Positions 1 through 9,601 of a DNA stretch of 57,947 bases are shown one piece after another. Source of the DNA: Candidatus Pullichristensenella stercorigallinarum (GTDB lineage Bacteria; Bacillota; Clostridia; Christensenellales; Aristaeellaceae); contig DVFZ01000035.1 in assembly GCA_018712945.1 (NCBI GenBank), positions 1 through 57,947 of the forward strand, written 5' to 3'. The position numbers were made by a program, and so were the translations under genes. The notes beneath the pieces are model-generated. The model was not told where the DNA came from and ran no database searches. It was given only the letters and a program-made list of their open reading frames with translations. Position 1 is the stretch's first letter; each line of letters opens with the position of its first letter.

Positions 1-2
1 GC

Positions 3-89
3 GCCGCTATGGTGGAATTGGCAGACACAAAGGACTTAAAATCCTTCGGAAGAAATTCCGTATCGGTTCGAGCCCGATTAGCGGCACCA
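3..89 (+). tRNA. tRNA-Leu (anticodon TAA)
   Basis: The acceptor stem GCCGCTA (3-9) pairs with TAGCGGC (79-85), and an encoded CCA follows at 87-89. The anticodon loop CTTAAAA reads TAA. A long variable arm, typical of class II tRNAs, lies between the anticodon and T arms, and the GGTTCGAGCCC T-arm is present. The gene marks the left edge of the decayed mobile element. I saw no second copy of the tRNA 3' end further right, so tRNA-directed integration is not shown. Confidence 0.95.
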
Positions 90-94
90 CGTTG

Positions 95-119
95 TCCCCC
101 GGCATTCTATTCGGGGGCC
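95..119. other. Hairpin downstream of tRNA-Leu
   Basis: CCCCCG (96-101) can pair with CGGGGG (112-117) around a ten-base loop. No U-run follows on the plus strand, so it is only a possible processing or termination signal for the tRNA. It could also belong to the element junction. Confidence 0.3.
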
Positions 120-165
120 ATAAGAAAGTAATCTCACATTTCTCACAGGAACGGCATGGCTCTGG

Positions 166-1749
166 TCATGCCGTTTCCTGCTTCAACAGTTCTTCCACCG
201 GGATAAAGCCTACAAGGTCATAGGAGATGCGGATGTTCTGCCGCCGTTTGCCGCTGCTCTTGTCCGGCGCTTCAATGTAGATCGCCTTCACAAGCTCCCG
301 CAGCGCATACGGCGTAAGTTCGTCCAAATCCTCGTATTGGTGCGCCCTCTGGATGAACTGCTCCAGGTTCTCAATCTGTCGTTCCTGCGCTTCAATCTCC
401 CGCTGCAAGGTCTGGATTTCCACTTTAAGCTGTGCCTGTTCGTCCTCATAAGTCCTGCTCATCATGAAAAACCGTTCATTGCTGATGCGCCCCGCCACAT
501 TGTCCTCGTAGATGCGGATAAACAGTTTGTCCAGTTCCGTTAGCCGTTTCTCCGCCTGGGCCAGTCGCTTTCGGTGTCCGCGGATCGCTTCCTCTCCAGA
601 CAATCGAAGCCTGCGTTCCATGACCTCCTGAAAGTGTTTCTCGTACCGCACCACATAGGGGATGACCGCTTTCATGTGCATCCAGACCATATCCTCCAGG
701 ATGACCGCCCGGATGAAGTGCGCCGAACAGCTTCCCGTGTTGCTGCGGTAGTTGGAGCAGACGAAGTGGTCTTGCCGCTTCTCAAAGTAGCTGGTGGTGC
801 AGTACCGCATCTTCACCCCGCAATCGGCGCAGTAGACCATGCCGGAGAACAGGCTGCTCTTGCCCGTTTTCGTCCTGCGGTGGCGCTGCTGGCGAATCTC
901 CTGCACCTTGTCAAATACTTCCTGCCCAACAATCGCCGGATGGGTATTGTAGAAAACCGCCCGCTTGTCAGGCGGCGTTTCCCGCTGCTTCCTGTCCCAG
1001 ATGGAGTTGGTGTAGGCCTTGAAGTTGACCGTACAGCCTGTGTACTCCCGCCGTTTCAGTATGTGGACAACGGTGTTGGTATTCCAATGATAGGGATCAT
1101 CGGTTTCCGGACTTGGGGTCTTGATGCCAATTTGCCGTTTATATGCAGTGGGATTCAGCACCCGTTCCTCCCGCAGAAGCCTTGCGATCTGCGTCGGACC
1201 CCGCCCTTCCATGCACAGCTTGAAGATTCGCTTCACCACCACAGCCGCCGCTTCGTCTACGATCCACTGGGTCTTATCCTTCGGGTCTTTGCGATACCCG
1301 AAGGAGACATGGACCGTCAGCGGAACGCCCCTCTCGCCCTTTGCCTTGTTCACCGCCCGGATTTTGCGGCTGGTATCCTTGGCAAAAAACTCGTTAAACC
1401 AGTTCTTGATGCCGGCGATGTCGCTGTCCGTGCTGTTGGGGTCGATGGTGTCAAGATCGTTGACGGCGATATACCGCACATTGTACTTCGAGAAGGTGAA
1501 GTTGATGTACAGTCCGGTCAGCGAGGAATTCCGTCCCAGTCTGGACAAATCTTTGGTGATGCAGACGGCCACCCGTCCCGCTTCGATCTCCGCGAGCATG
1601 GCCTGGAAACCGGGGCGGTCGTAGTTAGTGCCGCTGTATCCGTCGTCCACAAAAAAGGCCGGGTTGGAAAACTTTGAAACCGCCTGCTCAGTCTGCTCAC
1701 GCTGCACATTTCGCGCAGCATGAGCAGGGCGAGTAGGCGATTTTTGCAT
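166..1749 (-). pseudogene. Large serine recombinase lacking its catalytic N-terminus
   Basis: The protein matches large serine integrases of the TndX/Tn4451 type: the resolvase-fold remnant GYSGTNYDRPGF and KDLSRLGRN, the recombinase domain with FGYRKDP, a zinc ribbon starting at CADCG, and a coiled coil near the C-terminus. In the family, about 45 residues that carry the nucleophilic serine (YxRxS region) precede the FFVDDGYSG segment. Here homology starts only around residue 25. The preceding residues and the upstream 40 bases do not resemble the missing part in any frame. The primase gene ends just upstream, so a deletion or rearrangement seems to have removed the 5' end. It should be unable to cut DNA. 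The open frame suggests recent loss. Confidence 0.8.
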
Positions 1750-1793
1750 CCACGCTCACAATTTGACAATTCGTTCCAAGCGCATGTGGCGTT

Positions 1794-3209
1794 CTACGGC
1801 GCAAAATGGTTCTGCGCTACATTGTGAAAACCCCTGTTCATTCCAACGCCCTTGTCATCATAGATGATGCCAAGGGCTTTCTGGTTATCTTTCAAGTGAT
1901 GGACAAAGGCGGCTGTTGCCCTCGGTTTTTCCAGATTGTCACGGCACCAGCGCTCATAAGCCTTATAGAAGTCAATGGATTTGCACTTTGCCCCGGTCTT
2001 GATTTCAAAGTATCCCTCTGATTTCAAAAAAGCCAGAATGTTGTTCCCACGCTCCATCGCCTCCTTCAGATTTTCGGTCGTCCGCTCGCTGCTCGTGAAT
2101 TGGTAATTGTTCGCGATCAGCCTGTTCAGGCCTTCCAGCGCCCACAGAAGGATCCCTTCCTTCTCCCTCCGCATCTTGTCGATCAGGAAAGGGTCGTTCA
2201 CACGGCCGGCGGGCCGTTCCTTTGTTGTCAAAAGAAGCTGCCGGCGGTAAAAGCCGTTGGATTTGTCATAGAGCGCGTGAAGGCCGCCATTCCCAAAGCA
2301 GGTAAAGCGCACATACAGCGTTCCCTGCATGCTTTGCATCCCTTTGCGCTCGATGTCGATCTTGTCTTCCAGCGTCACCAGGGTTTTCAGGTTGTTGGTC
2401 TGGGGCAGAGCTTCTGTTTTCATGTCATCGTCCACCAGGAGCAGCTTATATTCCAGGTCTGCGCGGGCAAAGCGGTTTGTCTCCACTTTTTGCAGGCTTC
2501 CGGTGTACATGTTGTCGCCGAAGAGTTCCCGCAGCACCAGCCCGATCCTGGATTTCCCCTCGCCGCCCTTCCCGACCAGGAGTAGCATCTTCTGTGCCTT
2601 TGTGACCGGGATCAGGCAATAGCCGATATACTCCTGCAGCGCCGGTATATCGTCCGTGTAAAGCAATTCTTCCAGAAATCGCAGCCAACACGATGGTTTT
2701 GCCGCCTCCGGCTCATACGCTACGGGCAGACGGTTTATGCAGTATTCCTTATCGGGCGTAAACCCGCCGTCTAGGAAATACGTCCCATTCGCCACATGGA
2801 TCCGATCCGTCTGAATCTCCGGCGGCTCTGCCGCGCAGGAGAGCTTGACGGCCTGGAGAAGTTGTTCCGTTTTCCGGGCGACGCCCGACTTCACATAGTC
2901 CCTGATGAGGGCAAAGATTTCTTTTTTCAAGATCGCCTCATCGCCGATCATGCCGTCAACTGTGAAAAGTTTGTTGTGAAAGCAGCGCATTGGATGCCGT
3001 GCCAGAAAACAATCGGCAAACAGCGGCTCGATCACCCGGCCTCTTTTGTCCAACCAGGCCAAAGGCTCCGGCTCTGTGCCTATGGCCTGATTCTCCGGCG
3101 TAGCCGCTTTGTCTGGATGCTTGATGCCGTTGCGCTCTCCGCTCAGGCGCATCGCTTCGTTGAAGTGTGACTGGGCTTTTTTGAGATAGGGAACTTTTGC
3201 AGCTTTCAT
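1794..3209 (-). CDS. D5/P4-type primase-helicase of a mobile element
   Basis: The 471-residue protein has the C-terminal half of phage/plasmid D5-family primases. A D5_N-like region (about residues 90-190) is followed by a superfamily 3 helicase core with Walker A GKGGEGKS (about 214-221) and Walker B KLLLVDDD. A winged-helix-like C-terminus (SIDFYKAYERWC) follows. There is no obvious prim-pol or zinc-finger primase domain, so it may act as a replicative helicase with a partner or be a shortened form. The start is supported by AGGAGGAATTCACC before the ATG. It lies between the broken recombinase and the repeat-rich spacer. Such proteins usually initiate replication of satellites, plasmids or integrative elements. 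Confidence 0.85.
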   Translation of the reverse strand: MKAAKVPYLKKAQSHFNEAMRLSGERNGIKHPDKAATPENQAIGTEPEPLAWLDKRGRVIEPLFADCFLARHPMRCFHNKLFTVDGMIGDEAILKKEIFALIRDYVKSGVARKTEQLLQAVKLSCAAEPPEIQTDRIHVANGTYFLDGGFTPDKEYCINRLPVAYEPEAAKPSCWLRFLEELLYTDDIPALQEYIGYCLIPVTKAQKMLLLVGKGGEGKSRIGLVLRELFGDNMYTGSLQKVETNRFARADLEYKLLLVDDDMKTEALPQTNNLKTLVTLEDKIDIERKGMQSMQGTLYVRFTCFGNGGLHALYDKSNGFYRRQLLLTTKERPAGRVNDPFLIDKMRREKEGILLWALEGLNRLIANNYQFTSSERTTENLKEAMERGNNILAFLKSEGYFEIKTGAKCKSIDFYKAYERWCRDNLEKPRATAAFVHHLKDNQKALGIIYDDKGVGMNRGFHNVAQNHFAP

Positions 3210-3358
3210 GGTGAATTCCTCCTGTCCTTAGAGAATTTACAAACCCCTTCATTTATACAGTCAATCGGGGACACTTTTGGGGATGCAAAGACGCGATGTT
3301 TGGAAAATTTAACAGGCAGGAGGCTTAGAAACCACGACGGAATCTTCAACTTGCGAAA

Positions 3359-3433
3359 GTGGTTATAAGCTGGATATAACTGTATCCAGTTTATAACCAC
3401 TTTCCCGTTTCGATATATCCACTTTGTAACCAC
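3359..3433. repeat. Palindrome plus half-site, copy 1
   Basis: A 42-bp palindrome (3359-3400) has arms GTGGTTATAAGCTGGATA and TATCCAGTTTATAACCAC around a six-base loop. A further half-site (3413-3433, reading GTGGTTACAAAGTGGATAT on the minus strand) lies beside it. The same arrangement, inverted, occurs at 14316-14387. It sits upstream of the primase gene and could be an iteron-like replication site, an operator or part of a transfer origin. Confidence 0.75.
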
Positions 3434-3539
3434 CCTTCGCTTGGCGAAAAACAGGCTGTGGAAGGTTGTCTTTAGTAACACTATTGCGGAGGAAGATCGG
3501 GATGAGAAAAGCGCAGTTTCCGCAGAGCAAGATTCTGCC

Positions 3540-3670
3540 CGACAGCCAGAAATTGCCCCGCAATTCTGTCGCCGCGAATCCTGGTGGGGATTCCGCTCCT
3601 CACGCCCTCGGACGCCGCGCCCGTGACGCTTGCCGATTCGCTGCGCTCACAGCATGGCTTTGCCATGAAA
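3540..3670 (-). repeat. Element repeat block, copy 1 (inverted partner of 14078-14220)
   Basis: Read on the minus strand, this begins with the hairpin CATGGCAAAGCCATG followed by CTGTGAGCGCAGCGA, about 30 identical bases shared with 14079-14110. Looser similarity continues through GGGCGTG-GGAGCGGA to CAGAATCTTGC. The ungenic stretch 3210-3701 holds only this block, the palindrome at 3359-3433 and the primase ribosome binding site. I see no credible gene in it. Confidence 0.6.
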
Positions 3671-3701
3671 GAGCAATGATCAAAATTTATGCCCGGTGTT
3701 T

Positions 3702-4694
3702 CTACTTTCGTATATAGTTCTGATTCCTGCTGGTGGGTTTATCCGGTATGCCCATAACGATGAGGTTGTTTTCAAGCGCCGGATCGAGGTAGAGTTTGCG
3801 GAAATTGGCCCTCGATTTAAGATTCAGCATATCCATCAGTTGCACGGCTGTATAGGGAACATCGTATTCCATGACCGACAGCAGCTTTTGCACCGTTCCC
3901 AGAAGATAGGCGTCCTTGACGGAAGCCTGCTGTATCGCCTGATCAAGCGTCTGATCGATCTTGTCCAGCATAAACTCGATGAAGGCATTGGCATTGCCCG
4001 CCGTATGGCAGGTGGCGATGGCGTTGTAATAACCCTCCTGAAACGCATGGATGCGGCTCTCCAGCGGCAGGTATTGGAAAATGGGGTTCCATTCCGAAAG
4101 AAGGGCGGTCTGCCACAGCCTCGCCATGCGCCCGTTTCCATCCGCAAAGGGATGGATGAACACAAACTCATAGTGGAAGACAGAGGACAAAATCAGCGGA
4201 TGCACTTCGCCCCGCGCTTCCCGCATCCAGTCAAACAGCACCTCCATTTGCCCGGGCACGAGCTGTGGCGGCGGAGCCATGAAGATGCAGCAGTCGCCGT
4301 TGAAGACGCCCTCATTGTGACTGCGGAACTCGCCGGATTCCCGCTCGGTCAGATATGTCATCACGCCATGCAGCTTCTTCAGGTCGTTGAGATCGTACGG
4401 GTCAAAGTCCCCCAGCATCCCGTAAGCCTGATAGGCGTTTTTGACCTCCTGTATTTCTTTTTGCGGCCCAATGACGGTTTTTCCGCTGATAACGCTCCTC
4501 ACCTCGTCCAGAGACAGGGAGTTTGCCTCAATCGCCAGAGATGAATGGATGGAACGGATGCGGTTGTTCCTGCGCAAATGCGGCTTGGCCTCAAGGGAAT
4601 GATAATTGCTGATCCTGCCGGTTTTTTCCGCGATTTGCGCGACCATCGACAGCATCCGATTCGTGATCGAAAACGGCGGCACATAACGCTCCAT
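3702..4694 (-). CDS. Fic family protein (predicted AMP transferase)
   Basis: Fic proteins usually transfer AMP from ATP onto a target protein. The 337-residue open frame has the full Fic motif HPFADGNGRMAR (residues 188-199 of that frame). An upstream SSLAIEAN segment (58-65) matches the N-terminal inhibitory helix of class II Fic proteins, (S/T)xxxE(G/N), with alanine in place of the usual glycine after the glutamate. A winged-helix-like C-terminal region (YTAVQLMDMLNLKSRANF) may be a DNA-binding or target domain. I prefer the internal start (330 residues) because GAGGTGTTTTC precedes that ATG. The gene has its own promoter (4718-4746) and is not coupled to hsdR. An autoinhibited single-chain Fic is likely; the target is unknown. 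Confidence 0.88.
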   Translation of the reverse strand: MERYVPPFSITNRMLSMVAQIAEKTGRISNYHSLEAKPHLRRNNRIRSIHSSLAIEANSLSLDEVRSVISGKTVIGPQKEIQEVKNAYQAYGMLGDFDPYDLNDLKKLHGVMTYLTERESGEFRSHNEGVFNGDCCIFMAPPPQLVPGQMEVLFDWMREARGEVHPLILSSVFHYEFVFIHPFADGNGRMARLWQTALLSEWNPIFQYLPLESRIHAFQEGYYNAIATCHTAGNANAFIEFMLDKIDQTLDQAIQQASVKDAYLLGTVQKLLSVMEYDVPYTAVQLMDMLNLKSRANFRKLYLDPALENNLIVMGIPDKPTSRNQNYIRK

Positions 4695-4717
4695 GAAAAC
4701 ACCTCGCTTCCCCATCT

Positions 4718-4746
4718 ATTATACGCGGAAATTTGAGGATTTACAA
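4718..4746 (-). promoter_or_regulatory. Sigma-A promoter of the Fic gene
   Basis: On the minus strand TTGTAA (4741-4746) and TATAAT (4718-4723) are separated by 17 bases, about 25 bases upstream of the preferred Fic start. The remaining 4747-4982 spacer between this promoter and the hsdR stop shows no gene I can support. Confidence 0.75.
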
Positions 4747-4982
4747 GAACTTGGGCGTTATCTTATATTGTTTCCTAGATGCCGTAAGGGATGCAGTCAA
4801 ATCAACAAATTGCAGGCAACTGTGAGTCCACACCTTCATAAGCGCAAGATCACAATCCTATCAAGGCTCGCGCACCGTCTCCCCAGCTCTGCTGCCCGGA
4901 TGTCCCTTCGACCAAGCGTGTCGCTGTAAAAATAGCAAAGAATACCACGCCATATCGTCGTCTGGTTTCTGCGTCCTCCCCC

Positions 4983-7900
4983 CTATGCGGTCACAGTCGC
5001 ATTCTCTTTGACCTTGTTGATCGCTTCGATCAAGGCCTTCTGGCGCTTCGCATCGAAAAGACGGATGAAGCTGACAGGCTTGTCAAATGGCGGATTCCGC
5101 AGTTCAGCGGCTTCCATGTAGCCATTGTTCTCGACATGCTGAATCACCTTGCGGACGAAGGCGATTTGCTGTTGATTCAGCGATTGATCGTTAATGAACG
5201 CTGAGAACGCGCGCATGGCGGCATCGTGATCCAGTTTTGCGATCCTGCGGATCAGCAAACCAAAGGGAGTCTCGCCATATTCACGCGCATAGTCCTCCGG
5301 GCTTCCCAGTTCTTCCGTCAAAACGCGCTCCAATTCAGAGTAGTCGTATGCCGTGAGCGGTATATTGTGGGTGAGCTTGTGAATCGCCAGGGAATCCCCG
5401 TGTTCAGCGACGTAACGGTTGACTTTCAACCGATAATCGACAAAATCATAGGCAGCCTCCAGCTCGACGCCTTCCTTTACGTCGACAATGGGGTCTGCAA
5501 GGTTGGTATAGATGACCTTTTGCTGCTCGTTGTCGGCGAGGAATTTTATCAGATCACGCAACGCTGTCCGCACCTGTTCAAAGCGCAGCGGGTCACTTGA
5601 CATCCAGTATTCGTCGGTCAGGAGCGACTCGATAAGCTCCATCTGCGCCTGCACTTGGGGAATGCTGGATTTCTTGCGCAACAGCGCCGCGATGGCCTGA
5701 AGCTGTTGCCTCGCCTTTTTGAAGGAAGGCAGCCCGTCCATCTGTGCGATGATCAAACCATACATGAAATTGTCGAATGACTTCGCCTGTTCATCGGGAT
5801 CATCCATGAACACCAATGGCGCGATATTTTCCCACAATTCGCCTTTTTCCAACTCTCCCAGGCATTTGAATGCCTCGGGCGACCGATATTTTTCGACATA
5901 CTGCCGCTTCAGTCGGACGGAAACGAGCTCGGGATTCAGCCGGTCTATCTGCTCGCGGCAGGAGGACACGATGGAATCCCGCCACGCCTGATAGCGCTCA
6001 CCGGCAAAGGCGGCGTCCTGAAGCGCCATGACGATCTGCGTCTTCTTTTTGAATATCTTTGCGGCGATGGAATTGGTATCGCGGCCCTCGAATCCGTTCT
6101 TGTGTGTGCGGAAGAACTCAAAATTCCCGCAGTAGTCGAAAATAAAGAATCGACGCTTGTCCGTATACGCGCCATCAATGCTGTCCACGCATTCCATTCC
6201 CTGGCAACGTCGCGTGCCGCGTCCAATCATTTGCCAGAACTTGGTCTTGGAGCGCACCTGTTTGAAGAAGACCAGATTGCCAACATGCGGGACGTCGATG
6301 CCCGTGTCCATCATATCGACCGATACGACGATATGCGGCTCCTTTTCATCCTCCAAACGGTACTGCGCGGGCGGCACCGGCTGCTTGAAATCGTCGATTA
6401 CCGTTTGCGCGTAACTGTCGTCGCAGATGACGCGCTGGGCAAAGGAACCCTTATACTGCGGATACAGGGCGTTGAAGCGCTGCAATATGTATTCGGTATG
6501 CCGCTTGTTCTGCGCAAAGATGATGGTCTTGGCGATGCGGTCGCCTCCGCCGACTTTCATGCCTCTGGTCATCAGATCCTGCAGGACCGTGTCCACGGTC
6601 TGCTGATTGAAGACGAATTTGTTCAGTTTGTTCGAAGGGATGAACGAGGGCACGGAGGCGTCATCCTCCGCGAAATCGCTTTCATAGCGCTCCTTATCCG
6701 CCTCAGAGAGATCGTCGTATGAAATGCCCTTGTCTGCTTCGAACTTTGTCGTGACCTCGATGTTGTAATAGGGCACCAGCACATGATCGGTGTGGACGGC
6801 CGTTTCGTAGTCGTAGGCATAGGTCGGCACGCCGTGCTCCACTTCAAAGAAGTCATAGGTATTCCGATCCACGTCTGTCTTCGGCGTAGCGGTGAGGCCT
6901 ACGAGTATGGCGTCGAAATACTCGAAGATCGCCCGGTATTTTTTGAAAATGCTGCGATGGCTCTCGTCGATGATGATCAGGTCAAAGTGGGCGGGCGTAA
7001 ACAGACGCCGGCCATCCTTTGTCTTGGCGCTGTCAATGGCATTGAGCATCGTCGGATAGGTCGAGAATACGATGCGCGCCGTGCGGTCGTCCTTGCTTGT
7101 GAGCAGGTTGCACAGGGACATATCCGGCAGATAATTCTTGAAGTCATCCTTCGCCTGCTTTACCAGCGCTGTGCGGTCGGCAAGGAAGAGGACGTTCGTG
7201 ATATATCCGCCGCGGCTCAGAACGTCCACGAGGCTGGAAGCCGTGCGCGTCTTGCCCGTGCCGGTCGCCATGACCAGCAGGTTCTTGCGGAAGCCTTTCG
7301 TTATATTGTCGCATACGGCACGGATAGCCTCTTTTTGGTAATAGCGATCCGTTATCCGGTCGTTGATGGCAATGGTATCCAGATCCTTGCGCTCATCACG
7401 CCGGATCATCAGCTTTTGCAGCGTATCCTTGCTGAATATGCCGCTGACCCTGCGCTGCGGCGAGGTCTTGTCGTCCCAGAAATACGTTTCAAAGCCATTG
7501 GTGGTGAACATCATCGGACGACGGCCAAACTTCCGTTCCAGACAATCCGCATACAGCATGGCCTGTTTGCGCCCCTTGTTCGGGTCGGCGCTGGTGCGCT
7601 TTGCCTCGATCACCGCCAGCGGCAATCCGTCCTTTCCAAACAGGACGTAGTCCACGTAGCCCTTCTGACCCGGTATACCGGCCATGTCCTCGACTTCATA
7701 TTCTTCCCACACGTCCGCCTGCGGGCCGGAGAACTGCCAGCCCAATTCTTTCAGGTCGACGTCGATATAGATCTTGCGGGTCTGGAATTCAGAGATGTCG
7801 TCCGGCGTAAAGGCGCGGCTTTGCTGATGTTGCGCCTTTTCCGCGGTATATTGAGCCGACATCTGCTCGATCTGCTTTTGCAGGCGTTCGATCTCGCTGT

Positions 7901-8384
7901 CTTTTTCAAAGAGCAGGCTTTGCTGTTCCCTGATTTTCTGCCGGTCGAGCTCCACTTGCTGCTTCGGTACGGCATTTTCATCAAAGGAACGCTCCTGATA
8001 CTCCGAGCCATAGCAATAATCGACCCACTCGATAAAATCAAACAGGCTTCGCAAAGACAAAAGCGCGTCGTTGGGCTGCACCGCGCGCTCTGTATGCACC
8101 GCCAGATTTCCCAACTTGATGATGAACGGGAGTTTTCCCCAGGTCTGGCTGTCCACGGCAAAGCGGAAAGAGGGTTCGTGGATCAGGGACTGCAGGTTGT
8201 CACGATAGGGCATTTCCATGGAGGCGTCGGCGGCATACACCCACTTGACCGCCAATTCCAGCGCCTTGCGGCAGCCAACGGCGCACATGGCGGGCGCTGT
8301 CGCAAAGACCTTTTCCGCCTCGATCGCCGCGGCGGCAAAGAGGGCGTATTCAGCGCGGTCCTTCAGGAATTCAAAGTTGCTCAT
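4983..8384 (-). CDS. hsdR: Type I restriction enzyme subunit R
   Basis: This is the translocase and nuclease subunit of a type I restriction-modification enzyme. From the chosen start it has 1133 residues. An N-terminal DUF4145-like segment and a short coiled coil (about 150-185) come first. The nuclease motif follows, with an aspartate in KGYVDYVLFG (about 245) and IEAKR (about 259-263), then the SF2 motor with Walker A MATGTGKTRTA (about 372-382), motif II DESHRS (about 473-478) and TATPKTD. The C-terminal EcoEI_R-type domain is intact. The ATG at 8384 overlaps the hsdS stop as ATGA, indicating translational coupling. The longer frame reaching 8459 lies inside hsdS and is less likely. The gene is last in the RM operon. 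Confidence 0.93.
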   Translation of the reverse strand: MSNFEFLKDRAEYALFAAAAIEAEKVFATAPAMCAVGCRKALELAVKWVYAADASMEMPYRDNLQSLIHEPSFRFAVDSQTWGKLPFIIKLGNLAVHTERAVQPNDALLSLRSLFDFIEWVDYCYGSEYQERSFDENAVPKQQVELDRQKIREQQSLLFEKDSEIERLQKQIEQMSAQYTAEKAQHQQSRAFTPDDISEFQTRKIYIDVDLKELGWQFSGPQADVWEEYEVEDMAGIPGQKGYVDYVLFGKDGLPLAVIEAKRTSADPNKGRKQAMLYADCLERKFGRRPMMFTTNGFETYFWDDKTSPQRRVSGIFSKDTLQKLMIRRDERKDLDTIAINDRITDRYYQKEAIRAVCDNITKGFRKNLLVMATGTGKTRTASSLVDVLSRGGYITNVLFLADRTALVKQAKDDFKNYLPDMSLCNLLTSKDDRTARIVFSTYPTMLNAIDSAKTKDGRRLFTPAHFDLIIIDESHRSIFKKYRAIFEYFDAILVGLTATPKTDVDRNTYDFFEVEHGVPTYAYDYETAVHTDHVLVPYYNIEVTTKFEADKGISYDDLSEADKERYESDFAEDDASVPSFIPSNKLNKFVFNQQTVDTVLQDLMTRGMKVGGGDRIAKTIIFAQNKRHTEYILQRFNALYPQYKGSFAQRVICDDSYAQTVIDDFKQPVPPAQYRLEDEKEPHIVVSVDMMDTGIDVPHVGNLVFFKQVRSKTKFWQMIGRGTRRCQGMECVDSIDGAYTDKRRFFIFDYCGNFEFFRTHKNGFEGRDTNSIAAKIFKKKTQIVMALQDAAFAGERYQAWRDSIVSSCREQIDRLNPELVSVRLKRQYVEKYRSPEAFKCLGELEKGELWENIAPLVFMDDPDEQAKSFDNFMYGLIIAQMDGLPSFKKARQQLQAIAALLRKKSSIPQVQAQMELIESLLTDEYWMSSDPLRFEQVRTALRDLIKFLADNEQQKVIYTNLADPIVDVKEGVELEAAYDFVDYRLKVNRYVAEHGDSLAIHKLTHNIPLTAYDYSELERVLTEELGSPEDYAREYGETPFGLLIRRIAKLDHDAAMRAFSAFINDQSLNQQQIAFVRKVIQHVENNGYMEAAELRNPPFDKPVSFIRLFDAKRQKALIEAINKVKENATVTA

Positions 8385-9562
8385 CCGTCCATCACCCCGT
8401 ACACATCTTCCATTATACATTTTAACGCAAAATTCGCCACTTTTCCAGCTCTCCGGCAAGAAAATTTCGATTTGTCGACCTGGGCGACGAAGGCGGCGAA
8501 CAAATTCTGCTTGTCAATTGGGGGCACCATAATCCTTAGCGAATTTATAGAATCAAAATTAAGTCCGGCCTTTACTGAGCTTTGATTCTTCGTTTCAAAC
8601 TGTTCTTTTCCCGCAGGGCTTTCCATAAAATGGGCAACATATAACGGATGAAGCATGGTCTGGTTTAGGCGAATGCAAGTAAGATGTTGATTTATATATG
8701 CACCATGTTCCGCTATTTCTTTTGTAACGACACCTGTACGTCCTAAATCTGCTGTAATGCTAATCAGCAAATCACCTTCCTGCACTTTGGTACGCCTTGC
8801 CTCTGCATTATTTGGAGCATTAACCGATTGCATATTGTTGACAGAAATACGGCAATCCTTGACATTCTTGATCGTGACAAACCATTCGGTCCCATTATCC
8901 GTACAATACTGTGCCCATCCGCGAGATCCAGAGGTAAGAAAATCAATATACTCTGAAAGTGGACAAACTGGATAATCGTTCGGATTTAATTTAGGATCCC
9001 CAAACATCTCCACAAATCGGGACTTGACAAGCTGGTCAAAAAAAGACACTTGCTTTTGAAAACCCTGTTCAAGGCCTTGAATGTGCTCGAATTCAGTGGC
9101 AATTCTCTTTTGTTCAGGGATACCAGGAAGAGGGATTTCAATGTTTTCAACGATAGTTTTTGAAATTTCTTTAAAGGTCGCCCCTCGCCCTAAAGAATTC
9201 AAGTATTCCGTTTTGCAAGAGAGAAAGAAATAGAGATATTTATTGTTGACACGCGAAGAGCAGATTAGGTTTTTGAACCCTTGATTGCAATACATTTCAC
9301 GTCCAGCGATTGCAGTCTTTCCAATGGGTGCACGGGATGAAAGAATCACAGTACCAGCGGGGAACGGCTTAAGGCTTGTTTCCTGCACCGCCTTCTGTGT
9401 AATATGCCGAACGGAATCGTTGATTATATAGCTATCTTCTGTCAACTCAGCAGGCGTAATCCACACTACATCGCCGTCCCAATAATCGGAAATGCCGCTT
9501 TTCGGAGTTGAGCCAGAGACCACTGTACATATATCTCCAAGCCGTACAAGTGAATGCTTCAT
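8381..9562 (-). CDS. hsdS: Type I specificity subunit, second copy
   Basis: HsdS chooses the DNA target for the methylase and nuclease. This 393-residue protein has two target recognition domains (about 1-150 and 190-350), a central conserved region with VKSRFVEMFGDP, and the second conserved region FAAFVAQVDKSK near the C-terminus. The conserved regions are shared with the upstream hsdS; the recognition domains differ. After DKSK the tail (FSCRRAGKVANFALKC) is unlike the helical tail of the other copy. GGAGGTGGCAGC precedes the ATG. Just upstream, overlapping the start, a different frame encodes FKSRFSEQMEVAA and stops at the ATGA, which looks like a scar of an hsdS conserved region. The stop overlaps hsdR. 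Confidence 0.88.
   Translation of the reverse strand: MKHSLVRLGDICTVVSGSTPKSGISDYWDGDVVWITPAELTEDSYIINDSVRHITQKAVQETSLKPFPAGTVILSSRAPIGKTAIAGREMYCNQGFKNLICSSRVNNKYLYFFLSCKTEYLNSLGRGATFKEISKTIVENIEIPLPGIPEQKRIATEFEHIQGLEQGFQKQVSFFDQLVKSRFVEMFGDPKLNPNDYPVCPLSEYIDFLTSGSRGWAQYCTDNGTEWFVTIKNVKDCRISVNNMQSVNAPNNAEARRTKVQEGDLLISITADLGRTGVVTKEIAEHGAYINQHLTCIRLNQTMLHPLYVAHFMESPAGKEQFETKNQSSVKAGLNFDSINSLRIMVPPIDKQNLFAAFVAQVDKSKFSCRRAGKVANFALKCIMEDVYGVMDG
8465..8501. repeat. 37-bp hsdS direct repeat A, copy 1
   Basis: This stretch encodes the C-terminal conserved segment FAAFVAQVDKSK. It is identical over 37 bases and in the same orientation as 10721-10757, about 2.26 kb away. Confidence 0.9.
8994..9022. 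repeat. 29-bp hsdS direct repeat B, copy 1
   Basis: This stretch encodes the central conserved segment SRFVEMFGDP and matches 11256-11284 in the same orientation. The offset to the second copy (2262 bases) is nearly that of repeat A, so the two hsdS genes are a tandem duplication with the recombinase inside. Confidence 0.88.
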
Positions 9563-9601
9563 GCTGCCACCTCCATCTGCTCGGAAAATCGGGATTTGAA
9601 A

